Notes: generated from the sequence alone by a model not told the origin. A DNA stretch of 33,368 nucleotides from a virus (IMGVR_UViG_3300050821_016501:1-33368), one strand, 5' to 3'; shown: positions 14,056 through 21,586, counted from the first letter of the stretch. Numbers and translations are program-made.

Positions 14056-14724
14056 TCAATTTTTCTCCTTCAGTAAGAACCGAGCGAAATTCCGATCGCC
14101 GAGATAAAACGCACCTACCGCGGCCTTCACACGCTCCAGGAGCGAGCTCAAGGATGCTGGATCCTCAAAGGAGGCAATATGGGTCGAGGGAATCCCGAGG
14201 CGCAACCCGTAACCGGTATCGGCACTAGTCAGGTAGAGGAATTGCCAGGAACAACTGATTCGCCGGTAAGCGACCGTTTGCCGGATATCCTCCAGGTTAA
14301 ACCGGTGCGAGGCGTTCTCCATGCCGTCGGTCAGCAGTGCAATGATCACCCGCGGCTTGTTCATTTTCGAAGGCGGATCATAAACTTTGGCGACCTCCTC
14401 AATAACCGCACCCATTCCATCCAGGAGCGCGGTTCCGCCCAGGAACGGGTAATCTGCCTCGGTCATCGGTAAAAGTGCCTCAGCGGGGCTATTACGAACG
14501 GCAACCGACACCCTGGTGCCAAACATCACCCTGGTGACATTGGATTGAGGATTGCCGGCCACTAATTGGTTGGACCCTTGAACAACCGCACCCACCAACC
14601 CTTCCATTGAAGCGGAGGCATCGAGACAGAGCCCGAGCTGATTAGGTGGACGGTTCATGAAGGCCAAAGCATCGGCTCTTTTAGCCAATGCGGTCTCCGT
14701 ATCTGTTTGTATGTACTTAGGCAT
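14056..14724 (-). CDS. VWA (von Willebrand factor A) domain protein
   Basis: The chosen start is ATG 14724 (MPKYIQTD...), giving 222 residues. Upstream ATGs at 14772 and 14781 fall inside the operator-like repeats. The metal-ion-dependent adhesion site is complete: Asp35-x-Ser-x-Ser39 (DASASM), Thr98 (FLGGTALLDG) and Asp133 (ALLTDGMEN). The rest alternates strands and helices as in a Rossmann-like VWA fold. Phage VWA proteins are often cytoplasmic and of unknown role. VWA proteins elsewhere partner MoxR AAA ATPases, but no such ATPase is nearby. It heads a group of four leftward genes and has its own control region. Confidence 0.85.
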   Translation of the reverse strand: MPKYIQTDTETALAKRADALAFMNRPPNQLGLCLDASASMEGLVGAVVQGSNQLVAGNPQSNVTRVMFGTRVSVAVRNSPAEALLPMTEADYPFLGGTALLDGMGAVIEEVAKVYDPPSKMNKPRVIIALLTDGMENASHRFNLEDIRQTVAYRRISCSWQFLYLTSADTGYGLRLGIPSTHIASFEDPASLSSLLERVKAAVGAFYLGDRNFARFLLKEKN

Positions 14725-14760
14725 AAATCGTATTGCAGTGCAGGATAAGGTAAGACGGTT

Positions 14761-14804
14761 TCTAATTACCATAGAGTGCATCTAATTTCCATAGAGTCTC
14801 TATG
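14761..14804. promoter_or_regulatory. Tandem operator-like repeats upstream of the VWA gene
   Basis: TCTAATTACCATAGAGT (14761-14777) and TCTAATTTCCATAGAGT (14781-14797) are direct repeats, 16 of 17 bases identical, with a 20-bp period. The second copy continues into the palindrome CATAGAG-T-CTCTATG (14790-14804). Two sites one double helical turn apart suggest cooperative binding of a repressor or activator in front of the gene starting at 14724. Confidence 0.6.
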
Positions 14805-14903
14805 CATAAGTCGTTGAAAATCAGTAAAAATCGGATAGGCTTTAAACGCTCCAGGATGCCCCAGGACGCGCATTGCAGTCGGACCTTGGTCATATGATTA
14901 CTT

Positions 14904-14921
14904 TTGCGCCTAATTACGCCT
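14904..14921 (+). promoter_or_regulatory. Tandem TTRCGCCT repeat (site C)
   Basis: TTGCGCCT (14904-14911) and TTACGCCT (14914-14921) are spaced 10 bp apart. A 19-base stretch here matches site B at 17 of 19 positions. It lies in the 274-bp gap upstream of the VWA gene. Confidence 0.5.
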
Positions 14922-15002
14922 CAAAGCGTCCTGCGAAATCTCCCACATTTTAAAAGTCGTGTTATGATTAATAGAAATTATAAGGGCGAAGGGCGAGGTC
15001 AT
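14910..15002 (-). CDS. Possible 30-aa peptide (doubtful)
   Basis: ATG 15002 overlaps the stop of the 20-aa microprotein (ATGA) and runs 30 codons to TAG 14910. The start is MTSPFALIISINHNTTFKMW and the end is ...SQDALRRN. The coupling supports it. The overlap with regulatory site C and the lack of any motif argue against it. Confidence 0.25.
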   Translation of the reverse strand: MTSPFALIISINHNTTFKMWEISQDALRRN

Positions 15003-15061
15003 TTGGTTTGCCACACGTAAACCACGAAGATCACCACGATCGCCAGAATGAGGTAGTTCAT
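14999..15061 (-). CDS. Membrane microprotein, 20 aa
   Basis: MNYLILAIVVIFVVYVWQTK is a single short hydrophobic helix with a charged end. Its start overlaps the stop of the 51-aa gene (ATGA), the pattern used throughout this genome, so translation is plausible. Confidence 0.45.
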   Translation of the reverse strand: MNYLILAIVVIFVVYVWQTK

Positions 15062-15213
15062 TTGTGGTGCCTCGGTCCCGGCAAGAGCATAAAGGTTGGC
15101 GTGAAGGCCGGCGACATCGCAACGAACCCGAGCGATCGGCGTATCTTCATCGCCCGATTCTCGCGAACCTTGCGCCTGGTCTTCGGTAAGAAGCTTTTAG
15201 TTTTGGTGCTCAT
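15058..15213 (-). CDS. Hypothetical basic protein, 51 aa
   Basis: ATG 15213 overlaps the stop of the nuclease gene (ATGA). The first 26 residues are very basic (MSTKTKSFLPKTRRKVRENR, then AMKIRR). The rest is hydrophobic/Pro-rich (SLGFVAMSPAFTPTFMLLPG). It may bind nucleic acid or the membrane. The function is unknown. Confidence 0.55.
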   Translation of the reverse strand: MSTKTKSFLPKTRRKVRENRAMKIRRSLGFVAMSPAFTPTFMLLPGPRHHK

Positions 15214-15794
15214 TGAAACCTTTCTGAGCGTGCGGCCTCATAAGCACGAAGCAACCTAGGTGAATCAGGATTGATTCCGTGATGACGAAATTGCCCAGGT
15301 GAAACCTCCCATTTGTTGCCCTCGCAACACTTGAATTGCTCTGTTCGCCCATTAAACGCGATTCCTAATTGGCCGCAACAAGGACACTCACACCACCAAT
15401 GAGCGTTATCCTGCCAGTGACCATCAAATCCACCAGTGGGATCAGGACAAACCAGCAATGCGCTTTCGCAGTAATCTTCTGCTGGATTGCTTCTTGGAAT
15501 ATCTCCGTAAAAGAGAAATCCACATTTAGCTCTCAATCCTTCTGTTGCTATTCGAAGTTTCTGAATCTGAATTCCTTCCTCTTCTTCGGAGGGATACCCT
15601 GGCTTAATCTCAATCACGAACTGAAAGGCAGGGAGCCAGAAATCTGGCAGATACCAACCCAAATCGAGGCAATCGAAACCTTCTGGTTCGTAACGCCAAT
15701 CGATTCCCAAGCAATCGTAGAAAACCGCCCACCGTGCTTCGAGCCGGCTACGGAAAAGACACCCAGCGTATCGAGTTTCAATAGGTTGAACCAT
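15210..15794 (-). CDS. PD-(D/E)XK nuclease-like protein with C-terminal zinc ribbon
   Basis: This 194-residue protein starts at ATG 15794. The N-terminal 70 residues follow a common phage/restriction-like pattern: 'RYAGCLFRSRLEARWAVFYD' (Glu19), then 'WYLPDFWLP' (Asp51), then 'VIEIKPG' (Glu62-x-Lys64). Together these are the E...D...ExK site of PD-(D/E)XK nucleases. The C-terminal half has clustered cysteines (WWCECPCCGQ at about 133 and a CC pair about 20 residues later), a likely zinc ribbon. It probably cleaves or resolves DNA in replication/recombination. The next gene couples by ATGA. Confidence 0.75.
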   Translation of the reverse strand: MVQPIETRYAGCLFRSRLEARWAVFYDCLGIDWRYEPEGFDCLDLGWYLPDFWLPAFQFVIEIKPGYPSEEEEGIQIQKLRIATEGLRAKCGFLFYGDIPRSNPAEDYCESALLVCPDPTGGFDGHWQDNAHWWCECPCCGQLGIAFNGRTEQFKCCEGNKWEVSPGQFRHHGINPDSPRLLRAYEAARSERFQ

Positions 15795-15795
15795 A

Positions 15796-16149
15796 TCAGT
15801 CCTCGATCGTTAAAATGCTCTTCAGTGAAGGCTTCTCACCAGGCGTGAACACCCAAATCTCCATCTTGGTGGGTGTCAGTAACAGCCCATAGGTGTAAAC
15901 GATCTGCCAATGATCGACCAAAATCTGGTTGGTGCGCAGAATCCATTTGCGATACGCCTTGGCGATTTTTTGGGTAGGTCTCCCGTCCCAATAAAGATTT
16001 GGGGCGAAACCGGATCCAGGTTTAGGCGCCTGGTCCAGAACGCGCAGGGTCACTGTCAGATCCGGCGCGAACCGGTGGACAAAGGTCAGATATCCAGGTT
16101 CCTGTTTCCGCTTCGGCTCTCGCTTCTCTTGTTCATTCATCGAGTTCAT
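15796..16149 (-). CDS. Hypothetical protein, 117 aa
   Basis: The likely start is ATG 16149 or ATG 16140 (MNEQEKREPKRK...). Upstream in-frame sequence as far as a TTG at 16368 runs through a GGT-repeat hairpin and is probably not translated. The protein has a Lys/Glu-rich start, then a beta/alpha body (YLTFVHRFAPDLTVTLRVLD, KIAKAYRKWILRTNQILVDH, LLLTPTKMEIWVFTPGEKP). No motif is recognised. Its stop lies one base before the nuclease start. Confidence 0.6.
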   Translation of the reverse strand: MNSMNEQEKREPKRKQEPGYLTFVHRFAPDLTVTLRVLDQAPKPGSGFAPNLYWDGRPTQKIAKAYRKWILRTNQILVDHWQIVYTYGLLLTPTKMEIWVFTPGEKPSLKSILTIED

Positions 16150-16272
16150 TTGGGGTTTTTTAGTTTGTGCATTTTGGGGATAAAAGTTTTCGCCAGGAAA
16201 ATCGCGCGTGAAGGACGGGAGGAATTCATGCGCACAACAGGTTGCCCCGAAGGTGGTGGTGCGGGAGCGTAA

Positions 16273-16319
16273 ACCACCAACCACCATCCTTATATTTATA
16301 TAAGGTGGTGGTGGTGGTG
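16273..16319. repeat. Long imperfect hairpin with GGT/ACC repeats and a palindrome
   Basis: The left arm (ACC-rich, from 16273) and the right arm (GGTGGTGGTGGTGGTG, to 16319) pair over about 20 bases with one bulge. The centre is the perfect palindrome CCTTATAT-TT-ATATAAGG (16288-16305). It lies in the 215-bp gap after the primase-helicase gene. It may stop or pause leftward transcription, or serve as an origin-like or operator element. No T-run follows. Confidence 0.6.
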
Positions 16320-16364
16320 CGAAGCACCCCTGGTGGGCGCCATGAATTCTGCCCGTCCAGGCTT

Positions 16365-18455
16365 TCAATGCGGTGTATTCCCCCAGGCTGTTGCCTGAGA
16401 CGGACTCAGGTGGAATTTGTCATCCAGCGTTGATTTGAAGATCAGTCCTTTCTTGGTCAATTCCGTCATGTATCGGCCAAAAGTAGTGTCACCGATTCCG
16501 CTTGCCGCTTTCAGGCAGCGCACAGTAAGCCCATCCGGCTCAGTGACGCGCAATGCGCACATTAAAGCGTTCAATCTCTCCTCTTTGCGCGCCTGATCGA
16601 TTTTCGGTTGTGCTGCCGATGGTGGAGTTGCCAGGTGTTTCGGATCCAGGTTCTGGTCGATTTCCATCAGGGGATGTTTGCGTCGGACCACAAACGAGTC
16701 GACCAGGGGAAAATCGCGCACGATGAAATCTACCGTGAAACACTGTGGTTCCCGGTGCGGAGTGAAGATGATCGCCGCACCTGGTGCTCGGCCTGAGAGC
16801 ACGCCGGCGCCCGCACCGCGATCAATCGGATCCTTCATGAAAGCGCTTCCCTTGGCGAAGTGATGCGTTGAAGCGAACGAGGAATGGGTTTCCCGGCAGA
16901 TAAAGTCGAACCCCATGAAAATGTCGGTCATCGCCGAATTGGAATTCTCGTCTGCACCGTTCATCACGTGTGACAAAGGATCCGCACCATAAATTCCGCA
17001 CCCGAGATCGATCAACATCTTGACCATCACCTTTTGCACCTTGGGATCCGTGAAATCTGTGCGCACAGTCCCGAGCCGGCCTTTAAATGAACTGATTCGC
17101 AAAAGGTCGAATGCTGTCGCTGCATCGAGTCCATGTGCCTTCGCTATAGCCTCAAAACGGTGTCTGATGCTCGCCTCCAGGCTCTCGAAATCCATGTAGA
17201 GACAAAGCACCTTGTGAGTCGGAAAACGCCCCAGAAACGGGATTCCGTTCGCCACACAGACGAAGATATCCATCAAGGTCCAGGTCTTGAACGATTTCGA
17301 TGGGCCGATCAGACAGATCTTCTCTCCCTGGTAAAGTAATCCTTCGATCAATTGTGGCGGATAGTTCTGGCTGAAATCAGCGATTTTTCGCGGCGAATAA
17401 AACTTGGCTAATTCTTCCTCTGTAGAATCCACCGTCCACTTGCGTTCCCATTCCTCCCAGGACGCTTCACCGATATCGATCGCCAGAAGCTCCTGTCGGC
17501 CGATTCCAATAAATTTGCCATTGTCGTAGAGTCGTCGATTAACCCCTGGCACTCGTGAATAACGACTAGGAGTCTTATTTTTGAGGCAAATCCAATGTCC
17601 TTCCAAAGCGCTTAACGCCAGGGCATAACGCCGGTCGTACTCTTTACGATTTGGCGCATCGAGAACCACAATCCCGTGAATCGACCGATCACCAGAATCC
17701 ACGATGAAACGGCAAGGAAGATGCGAATTAACAAGTGCTGCGTACTGCTCTTCTTTCGGAACCGGCTTATTGGCAGCGTCTTTGTCCGCTTCGAAAAGCC
17801 CATGCCGGAATGCGGTTACCTCTGAATCGTGCGAACCGGTGGTAGGATTGATCCGAATGAAAATACCCTCGTCGCCTGGGTAGTATTTCTGAACCGGCTT
17901 AATGGCAAGCTTTTGCAACCACTCTTCACGGGTATGTAAATCGCCGCGGCCGGGATCTCGTTTACCATCAGGGCCGATATTTGTCCCGCTGATTGATACT
18001 CCTTCGCCAGGCTGAAACCCTTTCTCCAGATAGATTTTCAATCCAGCAGGAATTGGTGGTGGAACCGGCATCGAGAACGGTCGAGTGCTCGATGGACCAG
18101 GAACAAATTTCCGCGGTTGCGGTGCTGAATGAGGTTGATGAGGTTGATTCCTATTCTGGTGTCCGTTGGCGCCATTGGCGCCGAGCGGATCTTTCTTTTG
18201 ACTGTTAAACGCACTGGTGATCGTCTTCTGAGCTTCAGCGGTGGATAATCCATCAGCCACCGCGCGAGCAATCAGCAAAGGTGCGATATCCGGTTCCGCG
18301 ATGCCGGCGTGCAGATATTGCGCGGCGACTTTGAACAAGGTGTCGTTGCGGTCACCTTTTTGTGCTCCATAAGCGAGATAATCATGAACGAACTGTGGGA
18401 GGATCGGGCCTTGTGCAGCCCGAGGTTGATAGGCTTTTTGGGTGTATTTTGGCAT
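16365..18455 (-). CDS. Primase-helicase (PriCT/AEP-like plus RepA-type helicase)
   Basis: This 696-residue protein starts at ATG 18455. Residues 20-85 resemble a PriCT-type helical domain (KGDRNDTLFKVAAQYLHAGI). Residues about 195-330 resemble an archaeo-eukaryotic primase core, with 'CRFIVDSGDRSIHGIVVLDA' (the S/D-G-x-x-S-x-H signature at 253-260) and 'YSRVPGVNRR' (299-308). Residues about 370-600 form a RecA-like hexameric helicase/AAA_25 domain. That domain has a deviant Walker A GPSKSFKT (384-391), Walker B 'GIYGADPLS' (Asp492) and a sensor 'FASTHHFAKG' (His531/532). The C-terminus (about 630-690) looks like a winged helix. It would prime and unwind phage DNA. A Pro/His/Gln-rich linker at about 95-135 joins the parts. 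Confidence 0.85.
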   Translation of the reverse strand: MPKYTQKAYQPRAAQGPILPQFVHDYLAYGAQKGDRNDTLFKVAAQYLHAGIAEPDIAPLLIARAVADGLSTAEAQKTITSAFNSQKKDPLGANGANGHQNRNQPHQPHSAPQPRKFVPGPSSTRPFSMPVPPPIPAGLKIYLEKGFQPGEGVSISGTNIGPDGKRDPGRGDLHTREEWLQKLAIKPVQKYYPGDEGIFIRINPTTGSHDSEVTAFRHGLFEADKDAANKPVPKEEQYAALVNSHLPCRFIVDSGDRSIHGIVVLDAPNRKEYDRRYALALSALEGHWICLKNKTPSRYSRVPGVNRRLYDNGKFIGIGRQELLAIDIGEASWEEWERKWTVDSTEEELAKFYSPRKIADFSQNYPPQLIEGLLYQGEKICLIGPSKSFKTWTLMDIFVCVANGIPFLGRFPTHKVLCLYMDFESLEASIRHRFEAIAKAHGLDAATAFDLLRISSFKGRLGTVRTDFTDPKVQKVMVKMLIDLGCGIYGADPLSHVMNGADENSNSAMTDIFMGFDFICRETHSSFASTHHFAKGSAFMKDPIDRGAGAGVLSGRAPGAAIIFTPHREPQCFTVDFIVRDFPLVDSFVVRRKHPLMEIDQNLDPKHLATPPSAAQPKIDQARKEERLNALMCALRVTEPDGLTVRCLKAASGIGDTTFGRYMTELTKKGLIFKSTLDDKFHLSPSQATAWGNTPH

Positions 18456-18501
18456 TAAAAACCATCCTGGTTTTGTTTAGGGGATACCTCTGAGTAAAAT
18501 C

Positions 18502-18873
18502 CTATTTGGCCTGATTCAGAAAGCCCTGAATCTGCATTGCCAAGGTCGCCATGCTCCTGGCGCGTTCTGGATCCTCGTTAATCCATCGGAGCGAGGAGAT
18601 TAGGTCCGAGGGTGGAATATCCATGAACATTTTTCCGAAATGCTTGCTCTTGCGCCAGGGCATGACGCACATCCCGAAATCCGGCGCCGATTTGATCGGA
18701 GGAGGAGCACCGGATCCGTTCAGGGATCCGATGCCCTCGGTGAACTGACCGATCCCGACACCACGTTTGCGCAGTGAGCGGAAAAACAGCACCGCTGCAT
18801 TGTCCGCTTCACCTGGCAGCGAGCCGGCGTTCAACGCGAGCTCGAGGAACTTCTGTTCGCGATCGGTCAGCAT
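18502..18873 (-). CDS. DUF3820-like small protein
   Basis: ATG 18873, 123 residues. Residues about 68-100 read 'MCVMPWRKSKHFGKMFMDIP' followed by 'PSDLISSLRWI'. This matches the DUF3820/ExoX C-terminal-type motif 'mPfGKhkG..l.diP.dYL.Wl'. The N-terminus (DREQKFLELALNAGSLPGEA, NAAVLFFRSLRKRGV) resembles a separate short helical module found in phage proteins. DUF3820 is often fused to or next to exonucleases and probably binds nucleic acid. That fits its location between the SSB-like gene and the primase-helicase. Confidence 0.65.
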   Translation of the reverse strand: MLTDREQKFLELALNAGSLPGEADNAAVLFFRSLRKRGVGIGQFTEGIGSLNGSGAPPPIKSAPDFGMCVMPWRKSKHFGKMFMDIPPSDLISSLRWINEDPERARSMATLAMQIQGFLNQAK

Positions 18874-18897
18874 AAGTGCCTCACCTTCAACGACTTA

Positions 18898-19374
18898 TCA
18901 AAATGGTATGTCGTCAGGCGCCCCATCCGCATCCTTCCCTGGATTCGGGTTGGGTTGGCTGAACTTTGGCGCAGGTGGTGCGGTGGGTGGAGGCGCCCCG
19001 GTGCCGCTGGCGGCTCCTCCTGGTGTATTCGGCAACAAATAGGCATCAACCTTATTACGGGTTCGCCCATTGTATGTTTCTGTCACGATGCTGCATTGCC
19101 CTTTGCGGCCAATGCAATCTTCTGCTTCCAGGTTTGCTTCCACGGTTCCTTTGAGGATTTCGCCGCTCGACAGCCGAAAGGCGTCGATCCGCCAGGAGGC
19201 GCCGGCCGTGAAAGTCAGGTTATCGAAAACCTTCACCCGATCTGGACCCACCTCCAGAACGAGCTCAAGTTTCTGATTGTTGTTCTGACTGGTCTTTTCA
19301 GACGCACCCGTTACCTCCCAATCGTAGATTCCGTCGGGTAACAGGGTTTGTTCTTTTGATATGTATGAGGGCAT
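18898..19374 (-). CDS. DUF669-type single-strand-binding protein with SSB-like tip
   Basis: ATG 19374 gives 158 residues and is preceded by a purine-rich stretch. Residues 1-115 follow the DUF669 pattern (LPDGIYDWEVTGASEKTSQN, KLELVLEVGPDRVKVFDNLT, then LEAEDCIGRKGQCSI..). This is an OB-like beta protein common in phage recombination modules. The C-terminal 40 residues are Pro/Gly/Asn-rich and disordered, and end in DDIPF. That is exactly the type of acidic tip by which SSB proteins recruit partners. It lies in the same run as the Sak4-like ATPase and exonuclease. The ssDNA-binding function is a strong inference. Confidence 0.75.
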   Translation of the reverse strand: MPSYISKEQTLLPDGIYDWEVTGASEKTSQNNNQKLELVLEVGPDRVKVFDNLTFTAGASWRIDAFRLSSGEILKGTVEANLEAEDCIGRKGQCSIVTETYNGRTRNKVDAYLLPNTPGGAASGTGAPPPTAPPAPKFSQPNPNPGKDADGAPDDIPF

Positions 19375-19433
19375 TCGCTTTTTTCTCTCTTTCTCTTTTT
19401 TGGTTTCTAATCCTTCCTTGAATCCTTCTTTTC

Positions 19434-20195
19434 CTAATAAAACTGAATTTCTTCGGGAGCCGGCTCGGCCCTGATGCCCTTGGGCGTTCCTGCAAGGCTC
19501 GCAGCGATGTTTTTCGCCTGGTCTGGTGTCCAGAACGCACCCATCGACGCCGCGAGCTTCCAGGCCAACCACAGATCGTTTCTCAGGTATTGAAGTGCCG
19601 CCTCGCGATCGAAGCGCAGCAGTTCATGAAATTGGGCGCCATCCCCCGTTTTCATCCCGATTTCAAAGAATCGCGCCAAGGTGTCCAGGCTGATCCGATC
19701 CGGCGGGTATTCGCACAAACGCCAGGTGTCGAAGAGATCGGTGAAAACGATCGGCAGATACCGGCCGAGCATCAGATCAGGCACCCCGATCCCGTGTTTC
19801 CAGGCGCGACGAATGATGAACGGGAGATCGAAATTCCTGATATAAAACCCTACCCATTGCGTCGGGTTATTCTTCTGTGATTCGGTGAAAATCTGGAAGA
19901 AGTTTCGCAAAACCACGTCTTCCCGGTCGACCAGGAGCTCGACAATTGGCGGCTTGCCGGGATCCACCTCGCGCATGATCCCAATGGCCAGGATTTCGCC
20001 GGTAATCGCCGAGAGTGCGGCCGTCCGCTGAAACCTGGTCATGTGTTCGGCCCGGGCCTTCTCGATCTTCTCCTTGGCCTTCTCCTCGCCCAGGTTGCCG
20101 GTTTTCACGCTCTCAGGGTCGAAGTCAGGGATGATCCCCTGCAACCGGTCCAAACTTTGCGGGCCCGTCTCAATGTCAAAGACTGCCTTACGCAT
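19434..20195 (-). CDS. DEDD-type 3'-5' exonuclease (PolB proofreading-like)
   Basis: This 253-residue protein starts at ATG 20195 and overlaps the ATPase gene by eight bases. Exo I is VFDIETGP (Asp7, Glu9). Exo II is 'WVGFYIRNFDLPFIIRR' (Asn121, Asp123). Exo III is 'YLRNDLWLAW' (Tyr203, Asp207), the DEDDy set. It is a stand-alone exonuclease domain, since no polymerase palm motifs follow. It probably trims or resects DNA in recombination or replication together with the adjacent Sak4-like ATPase and SSB-like protein. Confidence 0.85.
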   Translation of the reverse strand: MRKAVFDIETGPQSLDRLQGIIPDFDPESVKTGNLGEEKAKEKIEKARAEHMTRFQRTAALSAITGEILAIGIMREVDPGKPPIVELLVDREDVVLRNFFQIFTESQKNNPTQWVGFYIRNFDLPFIIRRAWKHGIGVPDLMLGRYLPIVFTDLFDTWRLCEYPPDRISLDTLARFFEIGMKTGDGAQFHELLRFDREAALQYLRNDLWLAWKLAASMGAFWTPDQAKNIAASLAGTPKGIRAEPAPEEIQFY

Positions 20196-21030
20196 TGGGT
20201 GTCCCTCCGTTGGTGGTGGGTTCAGGCGGGATGATGGGTGCGGGTGGAGGCTCGGCGGGTACCCCCATAGGTGCGACAGGCATATAAAACGCTTTCACGT
20301 GAGCACCGAAATTCTTCCAATCCAACGGCATCTCGAACGGCAACGAGAACCGGTTCTTGGCCTCGAACGCCGGCCGGCTCTCGGTGTACATCACCCGCTC
20401 GGTGCCGCCTTTGCCTTTGCCGGATTGTCCGCCGGCGCCCGACTTTACGTTGACGACCTTGGTCCTATAATTGGCGAAGAGCACGCAATCGACAGCCTGG
20501 CGCATCAAGGCCGCGGCTTTTTCCTGGAGACTGACCAGGTATCGGTCGTAGCTCGCCAACTGTTCTGGATCGTCGAACTTTTTGATCAGTGTGTGGGCGA
20601 TCAGGATGACGTGCATCCGGCGCTGAATTGCCATCAGTTCCCGCACCACCTCGCGCCAATAATCGAGAGCTCGGACGTAGCCTTTGCCGTAACCACCCTC
20701 AAATTTCTCGATCGAAACAACGTTCGCTTCCTGACAGATCTTTGTCCAAATCAGCGGTTCCAACCAGTCGAGGCTGTCGACGACCAAGGTTTTGTGGTTG
20801 TGCGTTTCCACCCGCACCGCGGTCAGTTGCTGAAGGAATTCCTGATAGCTGCCAGGGGTTGGCAGTCGGGTGACGTCGAGCTGATTGGTGCCAGTCTCCA
20901 GTCCGAGAAAGAGAGGGGTAGGCGCCTGAGAAGCGAAGGTGGTTTTACCGACTCCGTCAACCCCATGAATCAGGAGGAACACAGGCACCGGTCGTTTACC
21001 GGAAGTCGCAGTTTGCAAAATGGATGTCAT
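20188..21030 (-). CDS. Sak4-like RecA-fold ATPase
   Basis: The start is ATG 21030, which overlaps the upstream stop (TAATG). ATG 21054 would add eight residues. The 280-residue product has a canonical Walker A GVDGVGKT (23-30), Walker B TLVVDSLDWL (Asp85), and a strand with 'VILIAHT' (141-147), as in AAA_24/Sak4 phage recombinases. A Gly/Lys-rich loop (GAGGQSGKGKGGT) follows. The Pro-rich C-terminal 30 residues are disordered. It is expected to anneal or exchange DNA strands with help from the SSB-like protein. Confidence 0.8.
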   Translation of the reverse strand: MTSILQTATSGKRPVPVFLLIHGVDGVGKTTFASQAPTPLFLGLETGTNQLDVTRLPTPGSYQEFLQQLTAVRVETHNHKTLVVDSLDWLEPLIWTKICQEANVVSIEKFEGGYGKGYVRALDYWREVVRELMAIQRRMHVILIAHTLIKKFDDPEQLASYDRYLVSLQEKAAALMRQAVDCVLFANYRTKVVNVKSGAGGQSGKGKGGTERVMYTESRPAFEAKNRFSLPFEMPLDWKNFGAHVKAFYMPVAPMGVPAEPPPAPIIPPEPTTNGGTPNA

Positions 21031-21392
21031 TATTTTTTGGTTGGGCACTGGCATTCGCCAATGCGGTATAGGCTGTTATCGCGATTAAAACAGAGAGTGC
21101 AGATCAGCACCTGGGCCGCGGAAGCGTGACAACATTCCCGGGCCATTGGGTAAGTTTCGCGGATCTTGTTGCAGTTGGTGCAACGCCAGTAAGCTTTGCC
21201 GTGCCCGTCGGGCACCAGACCGCCGATCCGTTTGGTCATCTGGTAACGAACTGAGGCGTAACTACTGGCATTCTCGCTCGCCTGGTTAGCGATCGAGTTC
21301 TTGGGTTTCGGGAGCACGGGATCCGCCGGATCGGTTGGCTCAAGAACCAGATTCGGCGGTTCCACCTTTCGGAGCGTGGACTTCCGTTTCAT
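21030..21392 (-). CDS. Zinc-ribbon-containing small protein
   Basis: ATG 21392 overlaps the upstream stop (ATGA). The 120-residue product has a disordered Pro-rich N-terminus. Its C-terminal half carries several Cys pairs (WRCTNCNK, RECCHASA, ICTLCF, ECQCP), probably one or two zinc sites. It precedes the Sak4-like ATPase with translational coupling and may help recruit the recombination proteins to DNA. The specific role is unknown. Confidence 0.6.
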   Translation of the reverse strand: MKRKSTLRKVEPPNLVLEPTDPADPVLPKPKNSIANQASENASSYASVRYQMTKRIGGLVPDGHGKAYWRCTNCNKIRETYPMARECCHASAAQVLICTLCFNRDNSLYRIGECQCPTKK

Positions 21393-21583
21393 TTTCGTTG
21401 GCGCGAAGGTCTGCCATTAGCGTCCCGCACCACATAAGGCATCCGCTCGATTTCCATCCGTCGATTGACCCGCTGAAGAAGACGGATCGTATGGATAAAA
21501 AGGAACGTGCTGATGAACAAACAGAGAATGCAGACCACGGTCATCGTGACTGCCAGGTCTTCGAGGGAGATTTCTGCGAGCAT
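21389..21583 (-). CDS. Single-span membrane protein, 64 aa
   Basis: ATG 21583 begins MLAEISLEDLAVTMTVVCIL, with a hydrophobic span at about residues 11-33, followed by a basic cytoplasmic tail (RVNRRMEIERMPYVVRDANG). It is coupled to the gene downstream by ATGA and lies three bases after the VRR-NUC stop. A membrane protein inside a recombination operon is unusual. The function is unknown. Confidence 0.6.
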   Translation of the reverse strand: MLAEISLEDLAVTMTVVCILCLFISTFLFIHTIRLLQRVNRRMEIERMPYVVRDANGRPSRQRK

Positions 21584-21586
21584 ATT

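Noticed and set aside
14751-14882. 44-codon leftward frame running through the operator repeats upstream of the VWA gene
   Set aside because: The repeats are better explained as DNA sites. The frame has no motif and no ribosome-binding site.
16226-16272. GGGAGGAATTC-ATG, a textbook ribosome-binding site before a 14-codon rightward frame
   Set aside because: The frame (MRTTGCPEGGGAGA) is too short and comes from the GGT-repeat region. It is probably a coincidence.
20041-21129. 362-codon rightward open frame
   Set aside because: It is antisense to the exonuclease and Sak4-like ATPase genes, whose catalytic motifs are intact.
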